Source: Distichodus sexfasciatus (lineage: Eukaryota > Chordata > Actinopteri > Characiformes > Distichodontidae). From it: a stretch of 64,000 bases of DNA. This document shows, piece by piece, positions 1 through 12,300 of this stretch. The stretch spans positions 1 to 64,000 of the forward strand of contig JAVGVS010000850.1 of assembly GCA_032718565.1 (NCBI GenBank), written 5' to 3'. The notes below the pieces were generated by a model. It was not told the origin of the DNA and made no database searches. It worked only from the letters and a program-made list of their open reading frames with translations. The position numbers and the translations under genes are program-made. Each line of letters opens with the position of its first letter. Positions within the stretch are counted from its first letter, which is position 1.

Positions 1-3000
1 TGTGTGTGTGTGTAGAGCCTTATCATGTTGAGGTAAACTGACCCCAGCACAGTCTCAGCACTACTCGCCCCAAAAAGCCCCAGGAGAGTTTTAATCTCTC
101 AGCAGCCATCGAGTTCCTGCCCATCACACGCAAAAACTACACCTGCCTCGTCTTAAACACCCCCGATAAAAACCATGATCACAGAAAAGACGAAGCTCGA
201 CTTTTAACCCTCGTTACAAATATTATTAGCTGGAGATTTTTGTTAAAAAAACGCCACGATCGGAACGTTTATCACTCGATGAATCAGAGATTCGTGTATC
301 GTTACCTCTCTAAAAAAAATAACACGACGACCAATAATTGGTGGCAAGTCGATACGCGGGTAAAGGAATGTAAAAAAGTGTAGTTTGAGCCTGATGAAGA
401 AGATTCTTCCAAATTAAAACCAAAAAAAAAAAATTGGTTCAAATATTTACTTGCATAACTATCGAATCAGTGTTTTCATTGGTTCATTTGTTAAAATACA
501 ACTTTAACTAAAACCAAAACACGAGTTGAATCAACCTATTGTTCGTTCACTCGTTGGTTCGTTGTTTAAACTTAAAACCAAATACCTCAACCTAAAAGAC
601 ACATTAATTCAACAGGTTTCACAGCAAACAAAACATAAGCGAATAACGAGTCGAATCCCTTCAAAACCCAAATTGGTTCATTTATTAATTCAAAAATTAA
701 AACAAAAACCAAAATCCAATTGATGCAAAACCAAAATTAAAAAAATTTAATTAATGTATCATTCGTTCTTCGACTACGACCACTTTCGATGTCGAAATCA
801 GAACAAAGTGTAAAACCAAAAATTAAGCCTCAACACGGTTTTGCAGCGTGATTTTGAGGAGCTGAAGCTCTCTAGAGCACAGCAAAGCATCCAACTACCA
901 CCTACGCACTCGTATAAATAACCTACCTACCAGCAGAAAAATCCCAATCTTCCTATAACTACGTGGTTACATAACTTTGAATCTCGAAAACGCGCCAAAA
1001 AGCGTGAAATCTGGACGAACTCCTCCCTCGGGAAGGAAAAGCGCAGATCAGCGGAAAAACAAAAAGTGATGAATCTCTTCATCTGCCACCACAGCAGCAA
1101 AAACAGGCGTGTTTAATGTGCTGTAGCAGCGCGATAAGCATCTCCAGCCCTCTCGAAACCCAAGCTGGTCCCTCAGAGAAACGAGGGATGAAGAGAGGGG
1201 ACGGGAGAGTAAAAAAAAAAATCCTCCACACCACATCCTCCCCAGCGAGAGTATCGTCTTCCCGAAAGCTGGCAGAAATGGACACGTCTCAATTAGGCAC
1301 GGACACAACGTTCCATCTGCCTTGCTTTCTTTTGTGCTTTTTGGACAGCGCCCGGCCGCCGAGGGGACGGATGATGGAGGAGTCGGGGGTTAAGGAGGTG
1401 GACACGGGGCGGGTGCGATCGATACTCGCGATTAAAGAGCTGAGATATCTCGCCACTGTCAAAGCAGAAGCTCGGGACGGACCGTTACAAATTGACGGAA
1501 CTGAGGACGGAGCTGGGCGATTACACTCTCGTTTAGGGACGCGCGATAAGGGAACTAGTGGCCGATGCCGATATACGATATTTTTGAATACACATATCCG
1601 CCAGCGCTGATAAATGAGGATGGCAAAGTCAAGACATTTTGCTTGCCAAAGTTCCACTGCGCGCTCCGAGTTTCGGCACAAAAACAGCGCGATAACTGAC
1701 ATTTCTAACACAGTGCCAAATCCAGCGGGCACTGTGTGACAAGCCTGGGACAAGCGCCAACTTTCCCACATGCAATACATGCGTCACCGAATATCAGCCG
1801 AAAAGCTAAGCATCGGTCCGATGACGACGACAATGTTATCATTTTGTCGAATTTAGAACGATGTCGTGTGGTCTGCAAGTTTCATCTCCCTGTACTTTTG
1901 GATGTGAGCCGTTCAGCACAGCAAAAACAATCTCGCCTAACTTGAGTTGTAGGCAAAAGCTGCCCCCAGGTGACCGGGAGACTGAAGTGCAAGTGTATAT
2001 GTATAAAATAGGCATAAAATCCTATACATTTTGGCCAACAGACCAGTGCTTGGGGGCGATACCTTGCTCATGAGTACCTCAAGGGTACATTTAAAAACCA
2101 GAACCGTGAAATTAAACCTCCTCCTTACCCGTTTTCTCCTCCACTTTCTCAACACCACTTTCCTGGACTTTTGCAGGTCGGTCATATTTGAGAGTCTGGA
2201 CCAGAGCTTCTCGAGAGATCTCAGTTCCAGCGAAAATTCCTTTCGGGAAATTAAAGGCCTAAAGAAAGTGTATAAATGTTCAAATAACACAGAGGTTAGG
2301 GTCGCACTACATTATAGAAATTTCTGTTATATACAATATATACAAATGTAAAGTCAAGTTACTCAATTTGGACAGAATTAAACATTCTGAAAAGGCTGAG
2401 GGAGACATTAGATGAGGAATAACAGTTGTATACTTGATATATAACAGTACTTTTATATATAAAACAGTATTTTATATATAACAGTATTTTACTGTCAAAC
2501 GGCGATATTGTATAATGACTGTACACTAAAGCCACTTATTACACATTTATACCTGTATGATTTATATTTATGAAGTAGTATTATAAATATTTTCTTGACG
2601 TTGTGCTGCTTTTTAAACTAAAATATTTTTACGTCATTTTTATCCATAGTAGAACCCAAAAAAAGCAATATCCGATTCTGACGAAAACGTCACATAAAAA
2701 TGTCATTTCACAATTTTATTTCGAACCCCTTTCCGTTCAAGTCAAAGCAGAAGTCACACACCTTTATGTCCTCTGTAGTTTTGTCTGTTTTTAAGGCTGG
2801 TTTAATGAGATTTATTAAATTAATTTGCGTTTTCTCCTCCGCGTCTTGACTCGAGCTGTCGAGCTTTACGGCGTTGTGGTGCAGTTTCTGGCGAACTCGC
2901 TTTATTTTCCCCACCATGTTGACGACGTTTAACAACTCGAATTCCTCACAAAAAACCCCAAATCTCAGATTAAAGTATTGTTTTGACACGTTTTTCTATG

Positions 3001-3139
3001 AGTTCAACGCCGCTTTCCGAACGTATGTTTTGGTAACTCACATGTTGGAACGAGAGTTACGTCTTGAAACGTCCGGAGGGGGAACCGATGCTAACAGCTT
3101 TAGTTCCTCTTCAAAAACACGAGTACGAACTATTTTAAC
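1..3139. other. Intergenic region, no gene recognised
   Basis: This stretch begins inside a (TG)n run and is mostly AT-rich. Positions 400-740 are rich in short AACCAAAA/TTGGTTC words. Positions 1000-1800 are more GC-rich and contain open frames up to 164 codons, but I recognise no protein family and see no splice structure. Positions 1560-1580 carry a GCCGATGCCGATATACGATA word resembling dispersed fish DNA-transposon ends. A short TATATAACAGTATTT tandem lies at 2430-2500. Confidence 0.5.
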
Positions 3140-3567
3140 TAACTAACTAACTAACTAACTAAATAAATAAATAAATAAATAGAAACATCTTAACTTGTAA
3201 CTGTAAAAAAACTCTTTCTAAATAATCTTTTCTCGTATTTATGAGGTAACGTGTCTATTTTTCCCATTGGTGAATGTAATGAGCTTCTGTAATAAAAAAA
3301 TAAAAAAATAAATAAATAAATGAAACATCTTAACATAACTGTAAAAACTCTTTCTAAATAATCTTTTCTCCATTATTTATGAGGTAACGTGTCTATTTTC
3401 CCATTGTTGGTGAATATAATGAGCTCTGTAATAAAAAAATAAATAAATAAATAATAAATAAAACATCTTAACATAACATAAAAAGCTCACCTAAATAATC
3501 TTTTCTCGTATTTGTAAGAGGTAACGTGTCTATTTACCATTGGGAATGTAAATAAACTTCTGCTTAA

Positions 3568-3598
<31 letters not shown>

Positions 3599-4540
3599 AT
3601 GAGAAACATCTTAACTTGCCAACAACAAAAAAAACTCTTTTAAATAATCTTTTCTCGTATTTATGAGGTAACGTGTCTATTTTTCCCATTGGGAATGTAA
3701 TGAGCTTCTGTAATAAATAAATAAATAAATAAATAAATAGAAACATCTTAACTTGTAACTGTAAAAAACTCTTTCTAAATAATCTTTTCTCGTATTTATG
3801 AGGTAACGTGTCTATTTTTTCCCATTGGTGAATGTAATGAGCTTCTGTAATAAATAAATAAATTATTAAATTAATCACTTACGGAATAAATAAATAATAA
3901 ATCAGCGGAAGCTCATTACATTCACCAAATAAAAAACAAAACAAAACATAATTTCGAGTCTACTTTCTCTCTGGTGAATATAATGAGCCTCTCTAATATA
4001 AAAATACAAAATTAAATACAAAACACCTTATATCATAATTACGATGCACTTTTTAAATAATCTTTTCTCGTATTTATGAGGTAACGCGTCTATTTTTTCC
4101 ATTGGTGAATGTAATGAGTTTCTGTAATAAATTAATAAATTATTAAATTAATAAATTAATCACTTACGGAATAAATAAATAAATAAATAATAAATCAGTG
4201 TAAGCTCATTACATTCACCAAATAAAAAAATACCATAATTTCGAGTCTACTTTTTCATTGATGAATATAATGAGACTCTCTAATACAAAAATACAAAATT
4301 AAATACAAAACACCTTATATCATAATTACGATGCACTTTTTAAATAATCTTTTCTCATAATTATGAGATAAGGTGTCTTTCTGTAATGTATATGAGCTTC
4401 TGTAATAAATAGGTAAATAAATAAATAAAATAACGTAGTTATTTCGTAATTATCTAGTCATTATTACATATTTAAAAAAAATAAATTGGTGAATGTAGAG
4501 AGCTTCTGGAATAAATAAATGTAAAATTTATTAAACATCA
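3140..4540. repeat. ~140-bp AT-rich satellite with inverted higher-order units
   Basis: A block containing AAACATCTTAAC, then AAATAATCTTTTCTCGTATT, then GAGGTAACGTGTC, then GGTGAATGTAATGAGCTTC and an (AAAT)n spacer recurs at about 3183, 3322, 3464, 3604 and 3741, a period near 140 bp. From 3870 the array changes to a longer unit of about 300 bp in which GAAGCTCATTACATTCACC, the reverse complement of the same block, also appears (3909, 4203). It begins with (AACT)n/(AAAT)n at 3136-3180. Confidence 0.85.
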
Positions 4541-6028
4541 GAAGAATGCAACCTTTCCCAAAAACGTCATGTAGACGTACTGTGCGTACATGTAAAAATA
4601 AAGCGTTGCGTATTGCATCTTAAAATTATAAAATAAATGCCACTATCAATATGTTATTTTTACCAAAATTAAAAATACAATAGAAGTAGAAAAAGTCAAC
4701 AGTATACATTGGACAGTTATGGAAAAAACATATAATAATTCTCAGAAGCATGTATAAATCAAGCTGCCGCATATACTCAAAATCATCTTTATTCTCAGGC
4801 AAATACAATACATCTGTACAAACGGTAGGTCTAAAGTCTAGACACAAGCAATGATCTATGCCCTAGAATAACACAGAGTACAAAAATAATACTATTAAAC
4901 AGCAGCATAAATACTATTCATATATAAAATCATAACAGGTCAAGCTCCCAGATCCTTACAACAGTAGTTTATAGTACTTAAAAAATCTAAACATGAAATA
5001 CTAACTTAATTATCAGGTAACAGTCAGCTCTTAATAAATAAACCGAAATAACATATGAATTAATTTTGCGTGACTTTTACGTTCCCAGTAAGTCCAGGCG
5101 TGTCTGTGTGTGTTTTCGCGGCGTCTGCTCAGGTGTCGGTAACCGAGTCAGCGTTGGTCATGGTGACGGTGTAATGGAGAGCCTTTTAGTCGGCCTTTCG
5201 TGGCTAAATCATCGCTCTGGTCTGCACTAAACGACACCCCTTAAACATGGAATTAGTGTCGGTTACAGACGCTAAGGCACCATATTTCAATTCGGGAACA
5301 CACAGGAAATGATTCGCTTCTCTAAAAATGGCAAAGCGGGAAAGAGTGCGAGGCTAGGGCTGGGCGATTCATCGAAACTGAGAACCTGTAATCGATATAA
5401 TCGTGACGATTACTTCATTCATTTTTTAAAATACGGTTAATATTTTAAAATATTCAGTCATTCACTCATTATCAGAACGGCTTAATCCCAACCTGATAAC
5501 ACTTTCCTCAGTGTGTGTTCATACTATCCTTTGTGTGTGTGCTTCCTTCAGGTTGATTTGAGGTCGTATCGGCCAGCCCTGGGTCAAAATTAGACAATTT
5601 TACTAGACAAAACTTAAACAAGTGTGGAGAGAAAGAGAAGTATTGGAAAAGAAAAACAGAAATGAAAAAGAAAAGAGTATATTTTTTTGAATGATCTCCG
5701 AACTTCTCCCATTTATCGTTTGTGTAACTTTTTGGCTGGGACTCAGCACTGCCTTCGCTTGGTTGGTGGTTTTGCGTAAACCTTTCTGCAATAACAAATG
5801 TAAATCTGACCGTCGCTAAGTACAGTAACGTGTTATATTTCGCACCTTTAATTCACAAGACGTGAACGTGTACTGAAAGCGTTTACAGCTACGAAATTTG
5901 AGTTGCGCCGGTTGCCGTATCGCCCTTTGACCTTCTGTCATGACAATGCGAAGTAGGAAGACGTGGTTGACTGTGCAAGCGTGTGTGTGTGTGTGCTGAC
6001 GTGACACCATCCGCGCGGTAAGCAGGTG
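4541..6028. other. Region downstream of plcd4, 3' UTR probably included
   Basis: The stretch follows the plcd4 stop codon on the minus strand. A minus-strand AATAAA (plus TTTATT at 4788-4793) is one possible polyadenylation signal, but there are other AT-rich candidates and I cannot fix the transcript end. A dispersed DNA-element copy lies at 5355-5580. I see no other gene. Confidence 0.4.
5355..5580. mobile_element. hAT-like non-autonomous element, TAGGGCTGGGCGAT family
   Basis: The left end reads TAGGGCTGGGCGATTCATCG and the right end GTATCGGCCAGCCCT, an inverted pair. The interior has CGAT-rich words (AATCGATATAATCGTGACG) shared with copies near 45594-45773, 48830-49145 and 58397-58642. 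The class is inferred from end motifs; only the 45594 copy shows a good 8-bp duplication. Confidence 0.55.
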
Positions 6029-9000
6029 TTAGGTTTTGTCTTTTATCCTGATGTGCACGAAGAGAGAGGACGGCCGGATGTAGTCGCCATCTTTCGACAG
6101 GAGGTTGATTTGCCGATAGCCTGAAAAACCGTTAAAGACCATTGGAACGGCGTTTGCACCCAATATTGACCTCAAATCGAATCATCTGTTACGTAAAAGC
6201 CTGGACCGACCTTGCTGTATGCAGGAGAAAGGGAGCGTGTACTGGCCGATGAAGTCGTTCTTCGAGGTCTTGTCATGATCCTCCACCACGAAGCGAACCA
6301 GAGCCAGTTCAGGCTCGTGGATGGTGAAGCTGAGCGTCTCGTGCCACATGGGGTTAAAGCCTGCATGTAACAATTTGATTTCATAAAACACTGGTGGTTT
6401 GGATCCAAAAATCTGCTAGATTTTGCTTTCACACTGCAGAAACCAAACAGAACTAAAGGTACTTTGGGGTCTAGGTTTTCTCTTCTGCTAATCAGACGCT
6501 AATCAGACACAATATTTATATAACCAATTAGCAAAGGACGGATCTGCTAAGACCACGTCTCAAGTACCCCCGGGAAGTACTGGAAAGTACCTCAGTTGTC
6601 TTGGTACTTAAACTGGAACAAGAAACCATACCGGATAATTCTATGGAAGCATTGGTGTCCCTTGCCCTGGTAAGTACCTCAGCTGTTTGGGTACTTGATT
6701 ACTGGAACTCAAATCAGAAATGTACAGAAAGACTGTTTGGAAGACTGTTTGGGTACTGGAACTAGAACAGCACCAAGCCAGAAGACCGTACGGAAGCATT
6801 GGTACCCCTGATCCTGGTACGTACCGTGGGTGTTTTGGTACTTGATTACAGGAACTGGAGAGCAAGGCATTCCGGAAATATATGTGAAAGAATTGGTACT
6901 TCAAAAGTTGTTGGGTACTCTTTTGTCAGAATCTTACCAGAACATGTTGGTACCCTTGGGCCGGGTAAGAACCTCAGATGTTTGGTTATTTTATTACTGG
7001 AACCATACTGGAAGATTCTGGAAGTGTCAGTTATGGTTCGGGTGCAGTTCCAGTTTCAGTGTGAAAACAGTTTAATGAGGTGTCCTCTCACCATTGTTGT
7101 CGATGTACTTGGTTTCCTGCTTGTCCTGGTCCATGGGAATGCCGTGAATTTCCACCCGAACCAAGGGATCCACAATGGAGCCTTCTTTCATGTTGATCTT
7201 GGGCAACTGCTGACCGCTGATCACCTGATCGAGCACAAACTTAATTACTCGTCAAACTCTGCTAATGATGACCAGCGTGGTTCATTAGAAACGACTCCCA
7301 CTAGTTCTCACAGGTACCACCAGAATCCCTGAATGTTTCCCATAGATTTTTCCAGAGGGAAGTACCGACCGGTCAGCATCACGATCAAAATAGAAGTGGT
7401 CGCCGCCAAGTGACATCCCCGAGTTACCTCCACTGTGAGAATGACAGGCCTGTATCCATCCCGCATCTGAGGATATTCTGGAACAAAGCGTTTCTCCAAG
7501 CTGCACATGAACGCCGGCTTCAGCACGAAACCACAGTTGCCGTTCTGCCGAAAGAGGCCGTCGTTCAGGTCCATCTCCACTCCCGCCGTCTGGAAGTTCA
7601 GAGCAACTGGCAAACGAAAAGAGAAGAAAGAATTCGGAATTAACGTAAGCCCTAGATCAAGACTAGATCACTTACTTAGGCCTAAGTCTGACAGTGAGAG
7701 TTTTACAAGCCAAAATCATTGAAAGGCAGAGCGGCGGGCAGGCGGGCCGGGCGGACGCAAGGAAGCAGCGATTGCAAGAATCGATGCAACATTCACTGAC
7801 GACTGACTGGGAATCCCTGGCTGACTCACCGATTTGGCACCCAGCATTCCACATCTCCTGTGGGCTGAAGTTGGAGGAGTCGGTTCTGAAGCCGCTGGGG
7901 TAAATTCGGGTCAGCTGGCGAGCGTTGTGGTGCACAAACTCCGCTCCTGTCATTTAGAGAACAAGCTGAAAATCCTATACTGTATATGAACAACATCCAG
8001 ACCTTTCCATGGACGGAAAAGGATAAACGCAGAGTTTAGACCCAAAGACATTCCTGGAGACGTTAACAGACATATTTGGCGTTGACGGAGAAGCTCCTGA
8101 GATGCTCATACCTGCTTCTTTCATGTGTTTCCTGGCTTTGTGTTCAGTGAAAGAGGAGATCTCATAGAACTTGGAGTGAATGTGTGAGTTTTTGAAGCCG
8201 CTGAAGCGTACGCTCTTGCAGTACACCACGCAGTCCGAGAGCTCCTTGGACAAGCACTGCTTCAATTTCTAGTAGAACACACAAGTGGAAAGAAATAATC
8301 GAAGAAAAAACAAGATACAAGGAATAAACAATATATAAATAGGACATAAAATATGCACTTAAAACTAGAAATGGAGCATTAAATATAAACGTGTTAGCGT
8401 CTCAAACAATTTGGTAGTGATGTCAGAGGTCACTACAGGGCCAACTGTGTCAGTAGGTCTGGTACTGGTGCAGACACACACACAGAGAGGCTTGTGGCCA
8501 GCGAGGCATTGCCCTCAAGTTGATGTGGCCTAGTGCCAGAAAGGTCAGAAGAGCTCTGCTACGCTACACGGCTGCTGCCATGGGAAACTGATCCAACCTC
8601 CGTTCAACTGGCAACCCGAAAAAACCGCCCATCATACGCACAATGGCATGGAAACACACACCTGGCAGACCTCCGTCAACTCGGACACTGCGGAAGAGGA
8701 CCTGGAAAGCGTGCTACAGTTACGTCGGATTCCAACTTTCTTCCGCGCCAGAGTCTCGGGCAATTCTGGCAGATCTACGCCCACCCCTGGTTTAGGGTTA
8801 CCCTCTTGAGTTCGGCTGAAACGAAGCTGCTTCGCGATTCCAGCGCCCGTTCTCCATCTGGCACCAATCCATACCCACATGGAACCTCGTATATATAGCC
8901 TTTACTCCCAGCTTCGTGTAGCCTGTTCCAAACAGGAGTGGATTTGAGCTAAACGGGTACTTTATTGGCCGGTTGCCGTCTCCGTTAGACGCTGCTCTGC

Positions 9001-9334
9001 TAATGGCATAAGTAGAAGCGGGATTTAACCCTTTCATCCCGGGCGTCAGCTTGAGACCGCAATTAAACACCAGGAGGCGTGATCCCTAACCGTAGTTTGC
9101 CAGAGTTCAAAATATCAAGTGTCCCGTCCTGTCAAACTGCAGCACCTCGCATGTGCAAACCCTTCGGACACGTCCTGTAACAACGTCCCACACGTGCCAC
9201 CTTACATCACAGAGGAAGAGAGGAAAGTGTGATGCCGTTTCATCGTGATGTAATCTCTTTCTACCTTTCTATCTTGTGTAATCTTTCTCTCACTCTTGTC
9301 TTATCTCTCTCCGCTACTCTCATTCCCTCTCCAC

Positions 9335-9368
<34 letters not shown>

Positions 9369-12300
9369 CTGGCTGCCCTTATTGCTTTCCCTCTGCGTCT
9401 CTCTTTCTCTGTACACGTAACACCGTCAGCAGATCTCTCGCGCTTCTTGTCTTCTCACACTCGTCCGGCGGTCAGAGCTGCTCTCGGCCCATCCAACTTT
9501 CATAAGGTCGAGTTTACGCGCCGCAAAACGGGCCCGTGGGCGGGTCGGGGTCTCGAGTCGGAGCGACACCGCACCCAGCCAGGTGGAATTTTCCACGGCC
9601 AAGCAAGAGAACCTTGTATATATTACGCAAGATCCTTCATACCTTGGCGTTGTTTTGATTCTCTTCGTCTATTTCCGCGTCCTCTTCGTCACTGACCTCC
9701 CCTGCCAAAGAGTCCAGACTCTCTTCCAGGCCTCCAATCTTCTTTCCCTTTAGCAGGATCTTACCTTTCAGGTCCTAAACGCACACACACACATACACAC
9801 AAACCCACATTATTTGGTCATGTGTGTTTAAGGCACATCAAATAAATTTACATAAATGTACTTAGACCTTTTATCCAACGTTCCATATGAAAATGAGCCT
9901 CCAGCTCGACATACTGCTCTTGCGACGAGCCCTCGATAACGTTTATTATGCATCGAGTATGGTATGTCGTTAACGTCCTCTCACGCTAAAGACGCTAAAC
10001 GGTGGTCATCTAGAATGTTCCTGCTATGATTTGGTTGTGGGTGTGCGTATATAATTGTGTGTGTTAATAATTCAGCACGGCAGCCTTGCGTGAACGCAGA
10101 TCATATGGCAAAAGCCCAGCTGAGAAAGTGAGGGGTCACCGGGCCCCAGTATTGTTAGAGGTTGTGTGTGTGTGTGTGTGTGTGTTTGTCTTTAACACAC
10201 TTTAATGGGGACAGATAAGATTTCACTGCCTCGCTACTTAGCGGACGGTATACTGCTATAGTTAGTGGCACGTAGGAATCGAAGACAAAGAAGTTCTTAA
10301 AGATGTTTCACCTCAGAACCTAGAACACAACCGAAGACGTCTTTCAGACGAAGGGTGAACTATTTTCAAGAGCTTTTAAAATATTAGTCCCCTTCCGTCA
10401 CTGTTCACCTCAGGAGACGGAAGTCCTCCATTCGTCTTCCCTTCCAGAGCATTTCTGAGCAGTTTGTCGCCGAAGATGTTGGTGAGATGGTTGGCCATGA
10501 CTCTCTGCTGCTCCACGCTACAGTGGTTCTCGATGGACAGGATCAGTGGGTATGTGGTTGCCTGCAGAGATGAGGCAGGTGTGGATCTGTTTGAGTAAGT
10601 GATGACAGGAAAGGATATACCCAACACACACACACCCACCAGGAACTAAGACCAGGTAAGGCTCTGCCAGGCTATATCACTTTACACACACACACACGGG
10701 TGAAGCTGGCATTGACATAGCTTTGTGGTTGTTTGACAGACAAAGAGAGCTGGAGACGATGGAGAAACTCTAAAGCCTCGAGGATGTACCTTGAAAGCGT
10801 AGATGTTCAGTACGGTGATGACGTCTTTGAAGAGGATCTTGGAGGTTAAAGTGTGCCCGTGGTAAACAATAGGCTCTCCATTAGGTCCGTCCCAGCTGTC
10901 CACTTCCACACAGCGACAGCCGTGCTTCAAAGCCCTGACACATGCACACACACATACGTCTTTTAGTTGCGGAATATTCTATAACCCATTCTGCGTGTGT
11001 GTGTGTGTGTGTGTGTGTGCGCGTTTGCTTGAGTGTGTACCGTATATAACCCTCCACGCTGCTGTCTCCCCGAATCTGGCTCCCCATCAGGTAGGTGTTG
11101 TGCGAAGAGGAGATGAAGTAATGACACAGAGGGTGGCACATGTCCTGGTAGACATCCTGCTTTTTCGGGTCAAAGATGCCACCCTCCGACGAGCCCAAAT
11201 ACTTCACCAGGCCGTCTATCGTCAAGGCCTGCCGCGTCTTCGCTAGCGAGGGACGCGACGCAGAACAAGGGAAACACAGGGTTAGCCATAGGATGCCAAG
11301 AACGGACACCGGGGCTTGATGCAAGAGCGTGGGGTTAGACGTGGGGTCACAATGTTAAGCACAAGGGATGCCACATTAGGTACCCAAGCACAGGGTCAGA
11401 TACAGGGACACGAGGACACAATGTTAGGCAAAAAAACACAGGGCTAGACACAGGACCACACAGTTAGGTACAAGAACACAGGCACATAGGGTTGGAAACA
11501 AGACTAGAGATGAAAATACGAGAACACAGGGTTAGATGGACAGCAGGTGTAAAGGGGAAGGTTGGGGATGCTTACACCTTTACAGATACAGGGTCAGATA
11601 CAGCAATGCACAAGTAGACTGGGGTTTAATATTTGGGGTATTTTTGGCAGCACGCTGTCTCCGAGCTTGCAGAGCAGGTCAGAAGGTGCGTTTGTCTTCA
11701 GAGGACGCAGGAACTAGTTTTCCTAGAGAGCCAAGGAGTGACATCTCAATCTGCTGGTGTTCCGTGTCTTCCTCGGGCGAGAGTGGTATCTGGCGAAACA
11801 GGTAACCGTATGCCGTTGAGACGGCTATGTATATCTGACGTTTCTGTCTGAAGATAAGGAGGGTACCTTACTTTAGATGCCTGTCTGACGTCTCTATCTG
11901 TACGTAGGTAAAATTACGCCTATAGGGAAGCTTGGAGACAGAAGGCGAGACGGGAGGGTGCACCTGAGTCCGCAGATGCCATGACCTCAGGTAAGACAGG
12001 GTTGTGTTTGGACTATGAGTGAAACACGTACCTGTACCACGGTCTGATCAAATAAATGTAATGTACCTGTTTCTGAAGGTTCGTAGAGCTGGATGAGCTG
12101 CATGGCGCGCTGCTCCACGTTCCCCAGCTCTAGCTGACCTTCCCGGAGGAACTCTTCCAGTTCTTTTAGTGACAGTGTCTGCCCGTCGCTGGAGTACTCC
12201 TTCAGGATGCTCAGCACCTCGTCCCTCTTTGTCAGCATCTTGTAGAACTGCACAAACTCATCGTCCTCGAGGGTGCCTGACTGGGACTTGTCTGCCATCT

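Noticed and set aside
1116..1610. 164-codon open frame in the left flank
   Set aside because: No recognisable family, no splice partners, an opposite-strand frame of equal length, and a transposon-like word at its end.
8533..8898. 121-codon open frame in a plcd4 intron
   Set aside because: No homology recognised and overlapping frames of similar size on the other strand; noted as a GC-rich segment instead.
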